Notes: generated by a model from the sequence alone, not told the origin. A stretch of DNA of 9,027 nt from Bacillota bacterium (GCA_023424865.1 JAFADM010000544.1:1-9027); one strand, 5' to 3'. Positions 1 through 7,001 are shown, counted from the first letter of the stretch. Made by a program: numbers and translations.

Positions 1-894
1 CAGATGATGGAGGAGGCGGCTGCATTGGAAGAGGCCTATGGGGATATTCTGGAGCTGGATTCGGCAGGCCTTTCGGTGGAGGGAAGGGAGCTTTTGCTCA
101 TCAGGCTCGGCAAGGGTGACAAGAAAATTTTTCTTTGCGGAACCCATCATGCAAGGGAATACATAACAAGCAGCTACATTATGAAAATGACCGAGGAATA
201 TGCCAAGAGCTATACGGCGGGCTCCAAATTTGCAGGCTATGATGTTAAAGCGCTTCTGGAAAAGGTGACGCTTTACATTGTTCCCATGGTTAATCCTGAC
301 GGTGTTAATCTTGTCAATAACGGCATAAAAGCAGTATCAGACCAGGACACGGTGGCCGCCATGGCCATGGTGAAAAAAACCTATCGGGAGTGGAAGGCCA
401 ATATTAACGGCGTGGATCTCAATAGGCAATACCCTGCTGACTGGGATGAAAAATACGATAATGTGGGCAAGCCCGCTTCGGAAAATTACAAGGGAACCGC
501 CAGCGCCACTGAACCGGAAGTAAAGGCCATGATGGAGCTGTCTGAAAATAATAACTTTATTCTTGCCGCCTCCTTTCATACCAAAGGCAACACCATCTTC
601 TGGGCTGACAGCGGTACAGTAAAGGCCATACCCGGTGTACAGGATATGGTAAAAAGGTTGGCATCTCTTACAAAATACACCATGGAACCTGTTTCTCAAA
701 AACCATCTGTCTACGGTGCCGGCTTTGAGAACTGGTTCAGGTTGCGGTTTTCCCGACCCGGACTTTGTATTGAGCTGACGCCCATGAACAATACGGACGT
801 GCCTCATAATGATGCCAAATTTGATTCTCTGGTTTGGTCCAAAGCAAAGGCCATCGGGCTTTTTCTGGCGGATGAGGCGGATAAGCGAAAGTAA
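1..894 (+). CDS. M14 family zinc carboxypeptidase, 5' end outside window
   Basis: This is a zinc metallopeptidase of the carboxypeptidase A fold (M14), which removes or cleaves near C-terminal residues of peptides. Counting from the ATG at position 4, the zinc ligands appear as His49 and Glu52 in HHARE, and His192 in SFHTKG. Asn140-Arg141 in DLNRQYP matches the substrate-carboxylate binding pair. Glu257 in CIELTP is the general base. NPDG (97-100) is a further family hallmark. The frame is open to the window edge (CAG codon at 1-3), and the first visible residues lie well inside the usual N-terminal part of the domain, so the real start and any signal peptide or LysM domain are missing. In Bacillota such enzymes are often gamma-D-glutamyl-diamino acid peptidases acting on cell wall peptides. 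That specificity is inferred here. The frame ends with TAA. No partner gene is evident. Confidence 0.9.
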   Translation, partial: QMMEEAAALEEAYGDILELDSAGLSVEGRELLLIRLGKGDKKIFLCGTHHAREYITSSYIMKMTEEYAKSYTAGSKFAGYDVKALLEKVTLYIVPMVNPDGVNLVNNGIKAVSDQDTVAAMAMVKKTYREWKANINGVDLNRQYPADWDEKYDNVGKPASENYKGTASATEPEVKAMMELSENNNFILAASFHTKGNTIFWADSGTVKAIPGVQDMVKRLASLTKYTMEPVSQKPSVYGAGFENWFRLRFSRPGLCIELTPMNNTDVPHNDAKFDSLVWSKAKAIGLFLADEADKRK

Positions 895-935
895 TCCGTG
901 CCTTTTCTGCTAAGTTCATCTTTTATCCGGATATA

Positions 936-950
936 ACTTAATTGAGCGGC
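936..950. repeat. 15-bp direct repeat, copy 1
   Basis: ACTTAATTGAGCGGC is identical to positions 2075-2089 and lies in the same orientation. The two copies flank the isomerase gene, about 1.14 kb apart. The origin and role are unknown. The sequences around the two copies do not obviously align. Confidence 0.5.
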
Positions 951-1058
951 AGGCGTAAAATCCTTACTCATAGCGCCTCTGTCTCTCAAATTCCGAATCA
1001 AACATATTTTCGATTAGCCGTGTTATAACCTTAATAAATTGGTAAAATGAAAAAGAGC

Positions 1059-1089
1059 TGAGACGGGGAAGTCCCGTTGCCTCATTTTT
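1059..1089 (+). terminator. Terminator-like hairpin just upstream of the isomerase RBS
   Basis: TGAG (1059-1062) pairs with CTCA (1081-1084), and ACGGG (1063-1067) pairs with CCCGT (1073-1077). The structure ends in TTTTT (1085-1089). It could be the Rho-independent terminator of the peptidase gene, 165 nt after its stop. It sits only about 8 nt before the Shine-Dalgarno of the next gene, so a leader or attenuator role for the isomerase gene is an alternative. The stem is interrupted by TGC on one side, so strength is moderate. Confidence 0.5.
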
Positions 1090-1096
1090 AAGTAAT

Positions 1097-1104
1097 AAGG
1101 AGAG
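1097..1104 (+). promoter_or_regulatory. Ribosome-binding site of the isomerase-like gene
   Basis: AAGGAGAG lies 8 nt before the ATG at 1113. It is a near-perfect Shine-Dalgarno and fixes this start. Confidence 0.85.
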
Positions 1105-1112
1105 AAGTACGT

Positions 1113-1946
1113 ATGAGTAAGTTTAAAGTGGCCCTTCAGCTTTATTCTGTAAGGGGAGACATCGAAAAGGACATGGATGCAGCCCTGGCCCAGGTGAAGG
1201 CCATAGGTTTTGATTATGTTGAATTTGCCGGTTACTATGGAAAATCAGCAGAAGAAGTGAAGGCGCTTTTGAATAAGCATGGCCTGGAATGTGTTTCGGT
1301 TCACCAAACCCACGGCTTGTTTTTAGAGGAACCGGAAGCAGCCGTCAGCTTTTTGCAGACCATCGGAGCCAAATACAGTGCGGTGCCCTGGATGGGGAAG
1401 GAAAAGCATAAGGGCTCTGACGAGTTTGAGAAGACCGTGGCCGATTTCAAAAAAATCGGGCAGCTTCTTAAGGACGGAGGAATCACCCTTTTGTATCACA
1501 ACCATGATTTTGAGTTTGAGAGCTTTGAAGGCAAATTCCTACTTGACTGGCTTTATGAATCCGTTCCCTCAGAGCTGCTTCAAACCGAAGTGGATACCTG
1601 CTGGGTAAAATATGCAGGTTATGATCCTGCCGAGTATATCCTTAAATATTCCGGTCGCAGCCCAGTTGTTCATTTAAAGGATTTTACCTGCAAGAACCTG
1701 GCAGGCGGAGCGGTTTACGCCCTTATTGACGAGGCCGGCAAGGAATCCAAAAAGCCCAGCCGCGAGGAAGCGGGTTTTGAGTTCAAGCCCCTTGGAATGG
1801 GACTCCAGGACATTCCCTCTATTCTTGCAGCGTCTGAAAAAGCAGGAGCAAGCATTGTGGTGGTTGAACAGGATCAGTCTCTTGAGCGCCCGCCCATGGA
1901 AGCCGTTAAAATCAGCAGAGAGTATTTAAAGTCTCTGGGAGTTTAA
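1113..1946 (+). CDS. Sugar phosphate isomerase/epimerase family protein (xylose isomerase-like TIM barrel)
   Basis: The 277-residue cytoplasmic protein has the AP endonuclease 2/xylose isomerase-like TIM-barrel fold (sugar phosphate isomerase/epimerase family, as in inosose dehydratase and hexulose epimerases). It starts with the typical first strand VALQLYSVR (6-14), followed by a VEFAG segment (36-40) carrying Glu37. Candidate metal and active-site residues are His129 and His131 in YHNHDFEFE, Asp161 in EVDTCW, His187 in VVHLKD and Glu252 in VVVEQDQ. Their order and spacing fit the divalent metal site of this fold. The length is normal for the family, with no signal peptide or membrane segment. 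The start is supported by AAGGAGAG 8 nt upstream. Substrate cannot be read from the sequence, because close relatives act on different sugars, inositols and oxidised sugars. There is no neighbouring dehydrogenase or transporter to help. The gene appears to be monocistronic and ends at a strong hairpin. Confidence 0.88.
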   Translation: MSKFKVALQLYSVRGDIEKDMDAALAQVKAIGFDYVEFAGYYGKSAEEVKALLNKHGLECVSVHQTHGLFLEEPEAAVSFLQTIGAKYSAVPWMGKEKHKGSDEFEKTVADFKKIGQLLKDGGITLLYHNHDFEFESFEGKFLLDWLYESVPSELLQTEVDTCWVKYAGYDPAEYILKYSGRSPVVHLKDFTCKNLAGGAVYALIDEAGKESKKPSREEAGFEFKPLGMGLQDIPSILAASEKAGASIVVVEQDQSLERPPMEAVKISREYLKSLGV

Positions 1947-1954
1947 AAAAGCAG

Positions 1955-1972
1955 AGGGGAAGTTAATCCCCT
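1955..1972 (+). other. Small GC-rich hairpin after the isomerase stop
   Basis: AGGGGA (1955-1960) and TCCCCT (1967-1972) form a 6-bp stem with a 6-nt loop, 8 nt after the stop codon. There is no run of T after it (TGTCTATG follows), so it is not a terminator by itself. It may protect the 3' end of the mRNA or be incidental. Confidence 0.35.
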
Positions 1973-1980
1973 TGTCTATG

Positions 1981-2039
1981 AAAAGCCGCCGCTTCATGTT
2001 CAGGCTTGGATGACCTGAACGTGAGAACGGCGGCTTTTT
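1981..2039. terminator. Bidirectional Rho-independent terminator between convergent genes
   Basis: The outer stem AAAAGCCGCCG (1981-1991) pairs with CGGCGGCTTTT (2028-2038). The inner stem GTTCAGG (1998-2004) pairs with CCTGAAC (2014-2020). A T run ends the + strand reading (2035-2039), and the A run at 1981-1984 gives a T run on the - strand. It follows the isomerase stop by 34 nt and the stop of the second beta-propeller gene by 56 nt on the other side, so it can end both converging transcripts. Confidence 0.9.
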
Positions 2040-2074
2040 GCCATACCTTAAGCATTTCTTCAATTCGTAATTTG

Positions 2075-2089
2075 ACTTAATTGAGCGGC
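2075..2089. repeat. 15-bp direct repeat, copy 2
   Basis: This is identical to 936-950. It lies 6 bp beyond the stop codon of the leftward beta-propeller gene ending at 2096, between that stop and the shared terminator. Confidence 0.5.
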
Positions 2090-2095
2090 TTTTAG

Positions 2096-3919
2096 CTACT
2101 TTATCTTTACACCAAAAATCTTTTTGGCATAGGAACCCACCACCAGCATATCGTCGTAAATGGCCGGGGAGGCCTCAATGTTTCCTTCAAGGGAAATGAC
2201 GTCCAGATCCTCACCGGTTCTGGGATCGAACAGATGAAGGTCACCGGCGTAATCACAGAAAACCGCGTAGGTTTTGCCGTCATCGCTCTTAAAATCCACC
2301 GGGGAGCTCCAGCTGTAAGCGGATAGCTGTCTTTCCCAAACCGGTTCTCCTGACTTTTTGTCAAGAGCCACCAGCTTTCCGTCAAGAGTGGTGCCCGTAA
2401 AGCAAATGGGATAAATAATAAGATCCTCAATGTCATCCTTGCCGATTATGGGAGTTCCAAGCACGCCGCCGTTGATATAGTACTGGTAGAGGCAGGAATA
2501 GTCCCTCTGCCAGATAAGCTCGCCGGTTAAGGCGTTGAATTTACGGATGTTTGCATTAGCCCTGGGCTGGCCGGATTTGGATCGCTTGTCAACCTGATTG
2601 GCCGTATAAATAAAGACACCGTCGTCGGTTTCCTCAAGTACAATGGAGCTGTCGGTATCATCCTCCACGTAATAAATCCACACCGGCTCCATGGTGTTGA
2701 TATCAAGACATTGCAGGGTTCCGCCGTTATCCGCGAAAAACATGAGGTTGCGGTAATAGGCCGCGGAATTTTCAATGCCCTGATCCGCTGCATAGGTGGA
2801 TTTATACCGGTATTTGGTGATTTCGGGATTTACGGTGATGGTTTTTGCCGTCCTGTCGAAGACCGTATTCATTTTAATTTTATTAACCATACCGTTTTCC
2901 ATGGGCTCAATGAGGGTGTCGGTCTGCCTGTTTAAAAGGGCGGAGGAGTCGCTTGCTCCCCAGGTACGGTAGGCCATGGGATCCTTGCCGGGAAAAGAAA
3001 AAATCTCGGTTTGATCCAGAAGGTTAATGACCCTGTACTTAAAGGAGGTAGTCTGGGTACCGTTATCGTTTAGGCCCATGCCGGTATATAGCAGGGGGTA
3101 GCCCCTTGGATCCACCATGGCGGTACCTTTTATGGAGTAACCGATTTTGTATTTGTCACGGGTGGGTTTGCCGGTTTCCAGATCGAGAAAATAAATATTC
3201 CCGTCCAGTATGGGATAAATAACCTCCACCAAATCTTTGCTCTTCATCTCATCCTTAATATTCATCATGTTGCGCACGTCTTCATCCCAGTGAATAAGAA
3301 GGGGCTGGCCTGTCCAGCCGGCTCCCGGCCAGTAGCTTCCTGCGGCTGAAATGGCACCTACCTCATGGGTCCACATAATTTCAAGCTTCTTTTCCGTCAC
3401 CTGGCGGGTGCCAAAGGACGCAGAGCTCCTGTAATTGTTGCCGCGAAAGGCGGTTACTCCCTCAAGCAGGGAATAGGCCTTGTCCGAGGCAAAGGCAATG
3501 GGCTCTTGTGGAGTATAATTGACGACCTTATCCTTTTGAATGACATTATAAGTAACGGCTCCGCTATCAGAAAAGGTCTTTCTTATACTTCCGCCGCCTA
3601 AATCCGTCCGTTTGACAAAGGAGGGCGGATTTTGAGGAGTAATAACAAGCTTTGCAGGATCAGTAACCTCCGGTGTGGGGGTGGGTTCCGGGGTAGGCGT
3701 GGGCTCGGGGGTTGCGCTGGCCGTAACTGAAGGTGTTGAGCCAGGTCCTGCCGGGCCGGAGGGCGTAGGCGTTATACCTGCATTTAAGTCTCCATTCAGC
3801 CAGGGAAGCCTGCCCTGATAATAGAGCAGGGCCACAAGAGCTAAGACCGACATGACAAACAGTACGGCCATAAAGGCCACTTTATTGGAGGAGTTTCTTC
3901 TTCTGCGTTTCTGAGCCAT
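2096..3919 (-). CDS. Membrane-anchored PQQ/BamB-like beta-propeller protein, copy 2
   Basis: This 607-residue protein is probably an extracytoplasmic scaffold or ligand-binding propeller. An Arg/Lys-rich tail (KRRRR, 4-8) precedes one transmembrane helix (about 14-34). Then come the motif GRLPWL (36-41) and a Pro/Thr/Ser/Glu linker (about 50-86). The rest is a propeller with repeats of the form G-x-L-x-x-L/F-D-x-x-T/S-G-E-x-x-W: near 239-253, 399-414, 457-471, 513-530 and 558-573. The last strand is KKIFGVKIK. It has no visible catalytic motif, and PQQ binding is not implied. It is a close paralogue of the gene upstream (5841-4003), with long near-identical stretches such as DGNIYFLDLETG and NIRKFNALTGELIWQ. 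The start has AAAGGA 11 nt upstream. It is 83 bp after the first copy and is likely the last gene of the operon. The substrate or partner is unknown. Confidence 0.85.
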   Translation of the reverse strand: MAQKRRRRNSSNKVAFMAVLFVMSVLALVALLYYQGRLPWLNGDLNAGITPTPSGPAGPGSTPSVTASATPEPTPTPEPTPTPEVTDPAKLVITPQNPPSFVKRTDLGGGSIRKTFSDSGAVTYNVIQKDKVVNYTPQEPIAFASDKAYSLLEGVTAFRGNNYRSSASFGTRQVTEKKLEIMWTHEVGAISAAGSYWPGAGWTGQPLLIHWDEDVRNMMNIKDEMKSKDLVEVIYPILDGNIYFLDLETGKPTRDKYKIGYSIKGTAMVDPRGYPLLYTGMGLNDNGTQTTSFKYRVINLLDQTEIFSFPGKDPMAYRTWGASDSSALLNRQTDTLIEPMENGMVNKIKMNTVFDRTAKTITVNPEITKYRYKSTYAADQGIENSAAYYRNLMFFADNGGTLQCLDINTMEPVWIYYVEDDTDSSIVLEETDDGVFIYTANQVDKRSKSGQPRANANIRKFNALTGELIWQRDYSCLYQYYINGGVLGTPIIGKDDIEDLIIYPICFTGTTLDGKLVALDKKSGEPVWERQLSAYSWSSPVDFKSDDGKTYAVFCDYAGDLHLFDPRTGEDLDVISLEGNIEASPAIYDDMLVVGSYAKKIFGVKIK

Positions 3920-4002
3920 AAAGGCGCCGTTCCTTTCTTAATTGCAATCCGTCCCAAAGCTCCGAAGTTCTTGGGGTGGATAGAGAGTCGTGTAAAACGT
4001 GC
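3920..4002 (-). other. Spacer between the two propeller genes
   Basis: This 83-bp gap holds no terminator hairpin and no convincing promoter. Only the ribosome-binding site of the second copy is recognisable, so cotranscription of the two propeller genes is the simplest reading. Confidence 0.5.
3931..3936 (-). promoter_or_regulatory. Ribosome-binding site of the second beta-propeller gene
   Basis: AAAGGA on the - strand lies 11 nt before the ATG at 3919. The spacing is slightly long and a GGCGCC palindrome sits in between, so initiation may be weaker than for the first propeller. Confidence 0.5.
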
Positions 4003-5841
4003 TTATTTTATTTTTACACCAAAGATTTTTTGTGCGTAGGATCCAACAACGATCATATCATTGTAAACGGCAGGCGTGGATTCAATATTTCTTTCTAGGC
4101 TGATGACATCAATATCCTTGCCTGTTTTGGGATCGAAAAGGTGCATGCTGCCATTAAAATCACAGAAGATGCCGTAGGTTTTTCCCTCGCTGCTTTTAAT
4201 GGCTACGGGTGAGCTCCAGCTGTAGGCGTTTAAGTTTCTTACCCATACCTCTTCGCCTGTTTTTTTGTTCAGGGCCAGCATTTTGCCGTCGGTGGTAGAG
4301 CCGGTAAAGCATACCGGATAAATGATGATGTCGTCAATGTCATCCTTGCCCAGCATGGGGGAGCCCAGGACACCTCCGTTAATGTAAAAATTGTAGAGGC
4401 AGGGAACATTCTTCTGCCAGATGAGCTCGCCGGTTAAAGCGTTAAACTTGCGGATATTGGCGTTTTCCGTTGCCTTGGTTACCTCGCTGCGCTTATCCAC
4501 CTGGTTTCCGGTATAAAGGAAAACACCCTCAGACGTTTCCTCAATGACAGTGGTGCTGTCGGTGTCGTCGCCCACATCATAGGTCCAAACCGGCTCCATG
4601 GTATTAAGGTCAATGCACTGAAAAATGCCTCCGTTGTCGCAGAAGTACATATAATTCTTGTAATAGGCGGCAGAATTTTCAATACCCAGCTCCACATTAA
4701 CCGAATCCTTGTAGCGGTATTTGGTTAATTGGGGTGAAATGGCAAGGGTACCGGCCTCCTTATCAAAGTTTGTGTTCAGCTTCACCTTATAAACCAGGCC
4801 GTTTTCTCCCGGTTCGATAAAAGTATCGGTTGCGCCATCCACAATGGCCGAGGAATCGAAGGCGCCCCATTTACGGAAAGCCACGTCGTCACGGCCCAGG
4901 ATGTTGTAGAGTGGCGTTTGATCCAGCAAATTAAACATCATATACTTAAATTCGGTATGAACTCCAGAGTTTTCATTTAAGCCCATGCCGGTATAAAGAA
5001 TGGGGTAGCCTCTAGGATCGATGAGGCCCGTACCCTTCATGGGAAAGCCTACATGGAGCTTGTCACGGGTTGGCAGGCCGGTTTCCAAATCGAGAAAGTA
5101 AATATTGCCGTCCAGTGTAGGATAAATGACCTCCACCAGATCCTTGCTCTTTAGCTCATCCTTTATATTCATTAAGTTCCGTACATCAGAAGGCCAGTTG
5201 ACAAGAAGGGGCTGGCCTGTCCATCCGGTACCGGGCCAATAGCTGTTCTCAGCGCTGATGGCGCCCACACCGTACTCCCACACAATTTCCAGCTTCTTTT
5301 CCTTAACGGAGGGGGTGCCATAGGAGCCGCCGTCCCGGTAATGATTTCCTCTGAAAGCCGTAACACCCTTCACCTGGGTGTAGGATTCGGGAGAGCCGAA
5401 GGAGATGAGATCCTTAGGGGTGTAATTTTCCACAGGCTTGTTGTTTTCAAAAATCCAATGATACAGAGTAGTACCCCATTTGTTCAAAAAGGAGGAGGCT
5501 TTGTCATCGTAGGCCATCGCCCCGGTAAAAATTGCCGGGTCTTGCCAGGACACATCGATGAGAGCCAGATCCGTGCTTTCAGGGGGCATGGCCTCAGGTG
5601 TAGGCCAGGGTGTGGGCTCCGGAGTGGGTGTTGGGCTTGCATCTCCGGGGGTATTCCCTCCTGAAGGGCCTGGGGATGAGGGATCACCTGAAGCTATGGG
5701 GTTGCCGTCCTTTATAAATGGCAGCCGGCCTGTAGCAAAATAAAAGCCGGCCAGACATACAAGCGTCAGGGCCACAAGAAAAGTTAGAAACTTGCCGGGG
5801 TTAAACCGGCGGCGTCTTCTTCTACGGTAAGTTTGATACAT
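4003..5841 (-). CDS. Membrane-anchored PQQ/BamB-like beta-propeller protein, copy 1
   Basis: The 612-residue protein has the same design as its paralogue downstream. An Arg-rich tail (RRRRRRR, 6-12) is followed by a transmembrane helix (about 18-36), GRLPFI (38-43), a Pro/Thr/Gly linker (about 52-90) and a propeller. Propeller repeats are seen at about 244-258, 404-419, 462-476, 518-533 and 563-578. The end, QKIFGVKIK, is shared with the paralogue. The N-terminal side of the propeller (about 91-150) differs most between the copies, while the core from about 156 onwards is highly similar. No catalytic residues are recognisable. I chose the ATG at 5841 because GGAGG lies 6 nt upstream. An ATG 21 bp earlier at 5862 lacks such a site. 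The gene overlaps the 3' end of the hydrolase gene by 20 bp, which points to translational coupling and equal production. An envelope scaffold or sensor role is inferred. Confidence 0.86.
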   Translation of the reverse strand: MYQTYRRRRRRRFNPGKFLTFLVALTLVCLAGFYFATGRLPFIKDGNPIASGDPSSPGPSGGNTPGDASPTPTPEPTPWPTPEAMPPESTDLALIDVSWQDPAIFTGAMAYDDKASSFLNKWGTTLYHWIFENNKPVENYTPKDLISFGSPESYTQVKGVTAFRGNHYRDGGSYGTPSVKEKKLEIVWEYGVGAISAENSYWPGTGWTGQPLLVNWPSDVRNLMNIKDELKSKDLVEVIYPTLDGNIYFLDLETGLPTRDKLHVGFPMKGTGLIDPRGYPILYTGMGLNENSGVHTEFKYMMFNLLDQTPLYNILGRDDVAFRKWGAFDSSAIVDGATDTFIEPGENGLVYKVKLNTNFDKEAGTLAISPQLTKYRYKDSVNVELGIENSAAYYKNYMYFCDNGGIFQCIDLNTMEPVWTYDVGDDTDSTTVIEETSEGVFLYTGNQVDKRSEVTKATENANIRKFNALTGELIWQKNVPCLYNFYINGGVLGSPMLGKDDIDDIIIYPVCFTGSTTDGKMLALNKKTGEEVWVRNLNAYSWSSPVAIKSSEGKTYGIFCDFNGSMHLFDPKTGKDIDVISLERNIESTPAVYNDMIVVGSYAQKIFGVKIK

Positions 5842-6880
5842 GATATTCCTCCACAAAATCATAAATCATTCGGGACAGCTCTGCAATTTTAGTGCAGGCC
5901 GTACCGAAGTCCACATCATCAGTCATCACAGAAAGCACGTAGGGGCGGGAAGCAAAGACGATACCGACATCATTGGCTGTCCGTGTTTGATTGCCTATTT
6001 TATGGGCGACCTTGACTGAATCGGGAAGCTGGGCATCGATGCGATCACTCCAGTTGGTATTCTCAAGATTGGTAATCAACTCACCGTAAACCTCGGGCTT
6101 TTCAAGGTAAAGGCGGTAGAGCTCCTGGGATACCAGAGCCATATCATAAGGACAGGAGCGATGAGTTTTTCCGTAATAGACCACCCCGCCCAGGTCCAAA
6201 ATGTACTGACGTATATTTTCAATGCCCAGAGTACGGATAATCATATTAATGCCGCAATTGTCGCTGGTGACAACGGAAAGCCGGGAGGTTTCACGTACCG
6301 TGTACTCCGTGCCGTAGGCCGAGTTCTGAATAACTCCCGTACCTGCTTCAAAATCCTCTTTCAGGTATTGGAGCTTGCTGTCGGGATCGATTTCCCCTGA
6401 AGCAATTTTCGTATACAAAAGGACATTCATAGGTAGCTTTGACGTGCTTGCCGCAATATATTCCACTTTGTCGTCAATGCTGACGGATTCGCCTGAGGCC
6501 AGATCAATGAAGGTAACACCGTATTTCCCGGATTGTTTGCCTATATATTCCTTTATAAGGGTTTCGAGCTCGCCCATTTTTCCGGTTTCCGGATAGGAGC
6601 CCATAGCGGGCAGAAAACCGTGATCAGAGGTCTGGGTGCCATTTGGGGGCTCCGGAGTGGGCGTAGGTGTTTCCGTTGGCGTTTCCGAGGGTGTGGGAGA
6701 GGCTTGTCCTGTGGGAGAAGCGCTGTTTCCCGGTGAGGGCGTGGGACTGCTTCCAACAAAAGGAAGGCCGTCACGGAGCACAAAATAGGCGGCTGCCAAA
6801 ATGAGCACAGTAAGAAGTGTGAGTATAAAAACGCGTCGGCGTCGATAAAGCCTCTCATTTCTAAAACGGTATGCACGCAT
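5822..6880 (-). CDS. Membrane-anchored serine hydrolase of the class A beta-lactamase fold
   Basis: This 352-residue protein has an Arg-rich tail (LYRRRR, 11-16), one transmembrane helix (about 17-35), GLPFV (38-42), a Pro/Thr/Ser linker (about 44-82) and a beta-lactamase-like domain (about 100-345). It should face outwards. SxxK is Ser145-x-x-Lys148 in AASTSK, SDN is 206-208 and the KTG-type box is Lys294-Ile-Gly296 in AHKIGN. The omega-loop with Glu166-x-x-Leu-Asn is not present: the chain passes directly from DLGGVVYYG to THRSCPYDMA, and the segment between is too short. It is therefore probably a penicillin-binding or peptidase-like relative (Beta-lactamase2 family) rather than a resistance enzyme. 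The start at 6880 has GGAG 10 nt upstream. A longer GTG frame from 6937 has its AAGGAG abutting the start codon and is rejected. The gene overlaps the propeller gene by 20 bp and is first in the operon. Confidence 0.86.
   Translation of the reverse strand: MRAYRFRNERLYRRRRVFILTLLTVLILAAAYFVLRDGLPFVGSSPTPSPGNSASPTGQASPTPSETPTETPTPTPEPPNGTQTSDHGFLPAMGSYPETGKMGELETLIKEYIGKQSGKYGVTFIDLASGESVSIDDKVEYIAASTSKLPMNVLLYTKIASGEIDPDSKLQYLKEDFEAGTGVIQNSAYGTEYTVRETSRLSVVTSDNCGINMIIRTLGIENIRQYILDLGGVVYYGKTHRSCPYDMALVSQELYRLYLEKPEVYGELITNLENTNWSDRIDAQLPDSVKVAHKIGNQTRTANDVGIVFASRPYVLSVMTDDVDFGTACTKIAELSRMIYDFVEEYHVSNLP
5847..5852 (-). promoter_or_regulatory. Ribosome-binding site that sets the start of propeller copy 1
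   Basis: GGAGGA on the - strand, preceded by TGT, gives GGAGG with a 6-nt gap to the ATG at 5841. It lies inside the last codons of the serine hydrolase gene, so ribosomes ending there can restart on the propeller gene. Confidence 0.8.
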
Positions 6881-6890
6881 GCTTTTACAT

Positions 6891-6894
6891 CTCC
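6891..6894 (-). promoter_or_regulatory. Ribosome-binding site of the serine hydrolase gene
   Basis: GGAG on the - strand lies 10 nt before the ATG at 6880. It is moderate in strength but the best in-frame choice, and it puts the Arg-rich tail directly at the N-terminus, as in the two propeller proteins. Confidence 0.6.
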
Positions 6895-7001
6895 ATCTTT
6901 TAAAATAATACGACGAAAGCGCGGCATAAAGGTTCACTCCTTTTGACGCGCCCAGTCTTTTTCCTGCGGTGAAAGGTTGCTGTTTTTTTATAGCAATTAA
7001 A

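Larger units (their letters stand above)
895..1112. other. Intergenic spacer between peptidase and isomerase genes
   Basis: This 218-bp gap has no convincing gene. It contains one copy of a 15-bp sequence (936-950) that recurs at 2075-2089, a weak -10 like TAAAAT at 1043-1048 with only a poor -35 (GTGTTA at 1020-1025), a terminator-like hairpin at 1059-1089, and the ribosome-binding site of the next gene. The promoter of the isomerase gene is therefore not clearly identified. Confidence 0.5.

Noticed and set aside
804..1001. Reverse-strand frame of 65 codons over the end of the peptidase gene
   Set aside because: It begins with TTG without a clear ribosome-binding site, half of it is antisense to the peptidase, and I recognise no family. 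An ATG inside it near 965 also lacks a good site.
936..2089. Attachment sites of an integrated element
   Set aside because: There is a 15-bp repeat, but no integrase, tRNA gene or mobility gene is present between or near the copies.
3662..3772. Minisatellite or CRISPR-like repeat (GGGGT-type runs)
   Set aside because: The runs are codons for Pro/Thr/Glu linkers (also at 5572-5688 and 6635-6751), in frame with the genes and without regular spacers.
5341..5743. Forward frames opposite the Pro/Thr linker of propeller copy 1
   Set aside because: These are Gly/Val-rich antisense readings of the low-complexity linker, without start signals. Similar frames lie opposite the other linkers.
2096..5841. 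PQQ-dependent dehydrogenase assignment for the propellers
   Set aside because: The repeats resemble PQQ/BamB-type blades, but I see no dehydrogenase active-site or cofactor-binding signature, and the proteins have an extra N-terminal anchor. Only the fold is claimed.
5842..5862. Longer start (ATG at 5862) for propeller copy 1
   Set aside because: It would include the GGAGG site inside the coding region. The ATG at 5841 sits 6 nt after this site.
6881..6937. Longer start (GTG at 6937) for the serine hydrolase
   Set aside because: The AAGGAG touches the GTG with no spacing, and the added residues would put a non-basic stretch before the Arg-rich tail. The ATG at 6880 with GGAG is in better agreement with the two propeller proteins.
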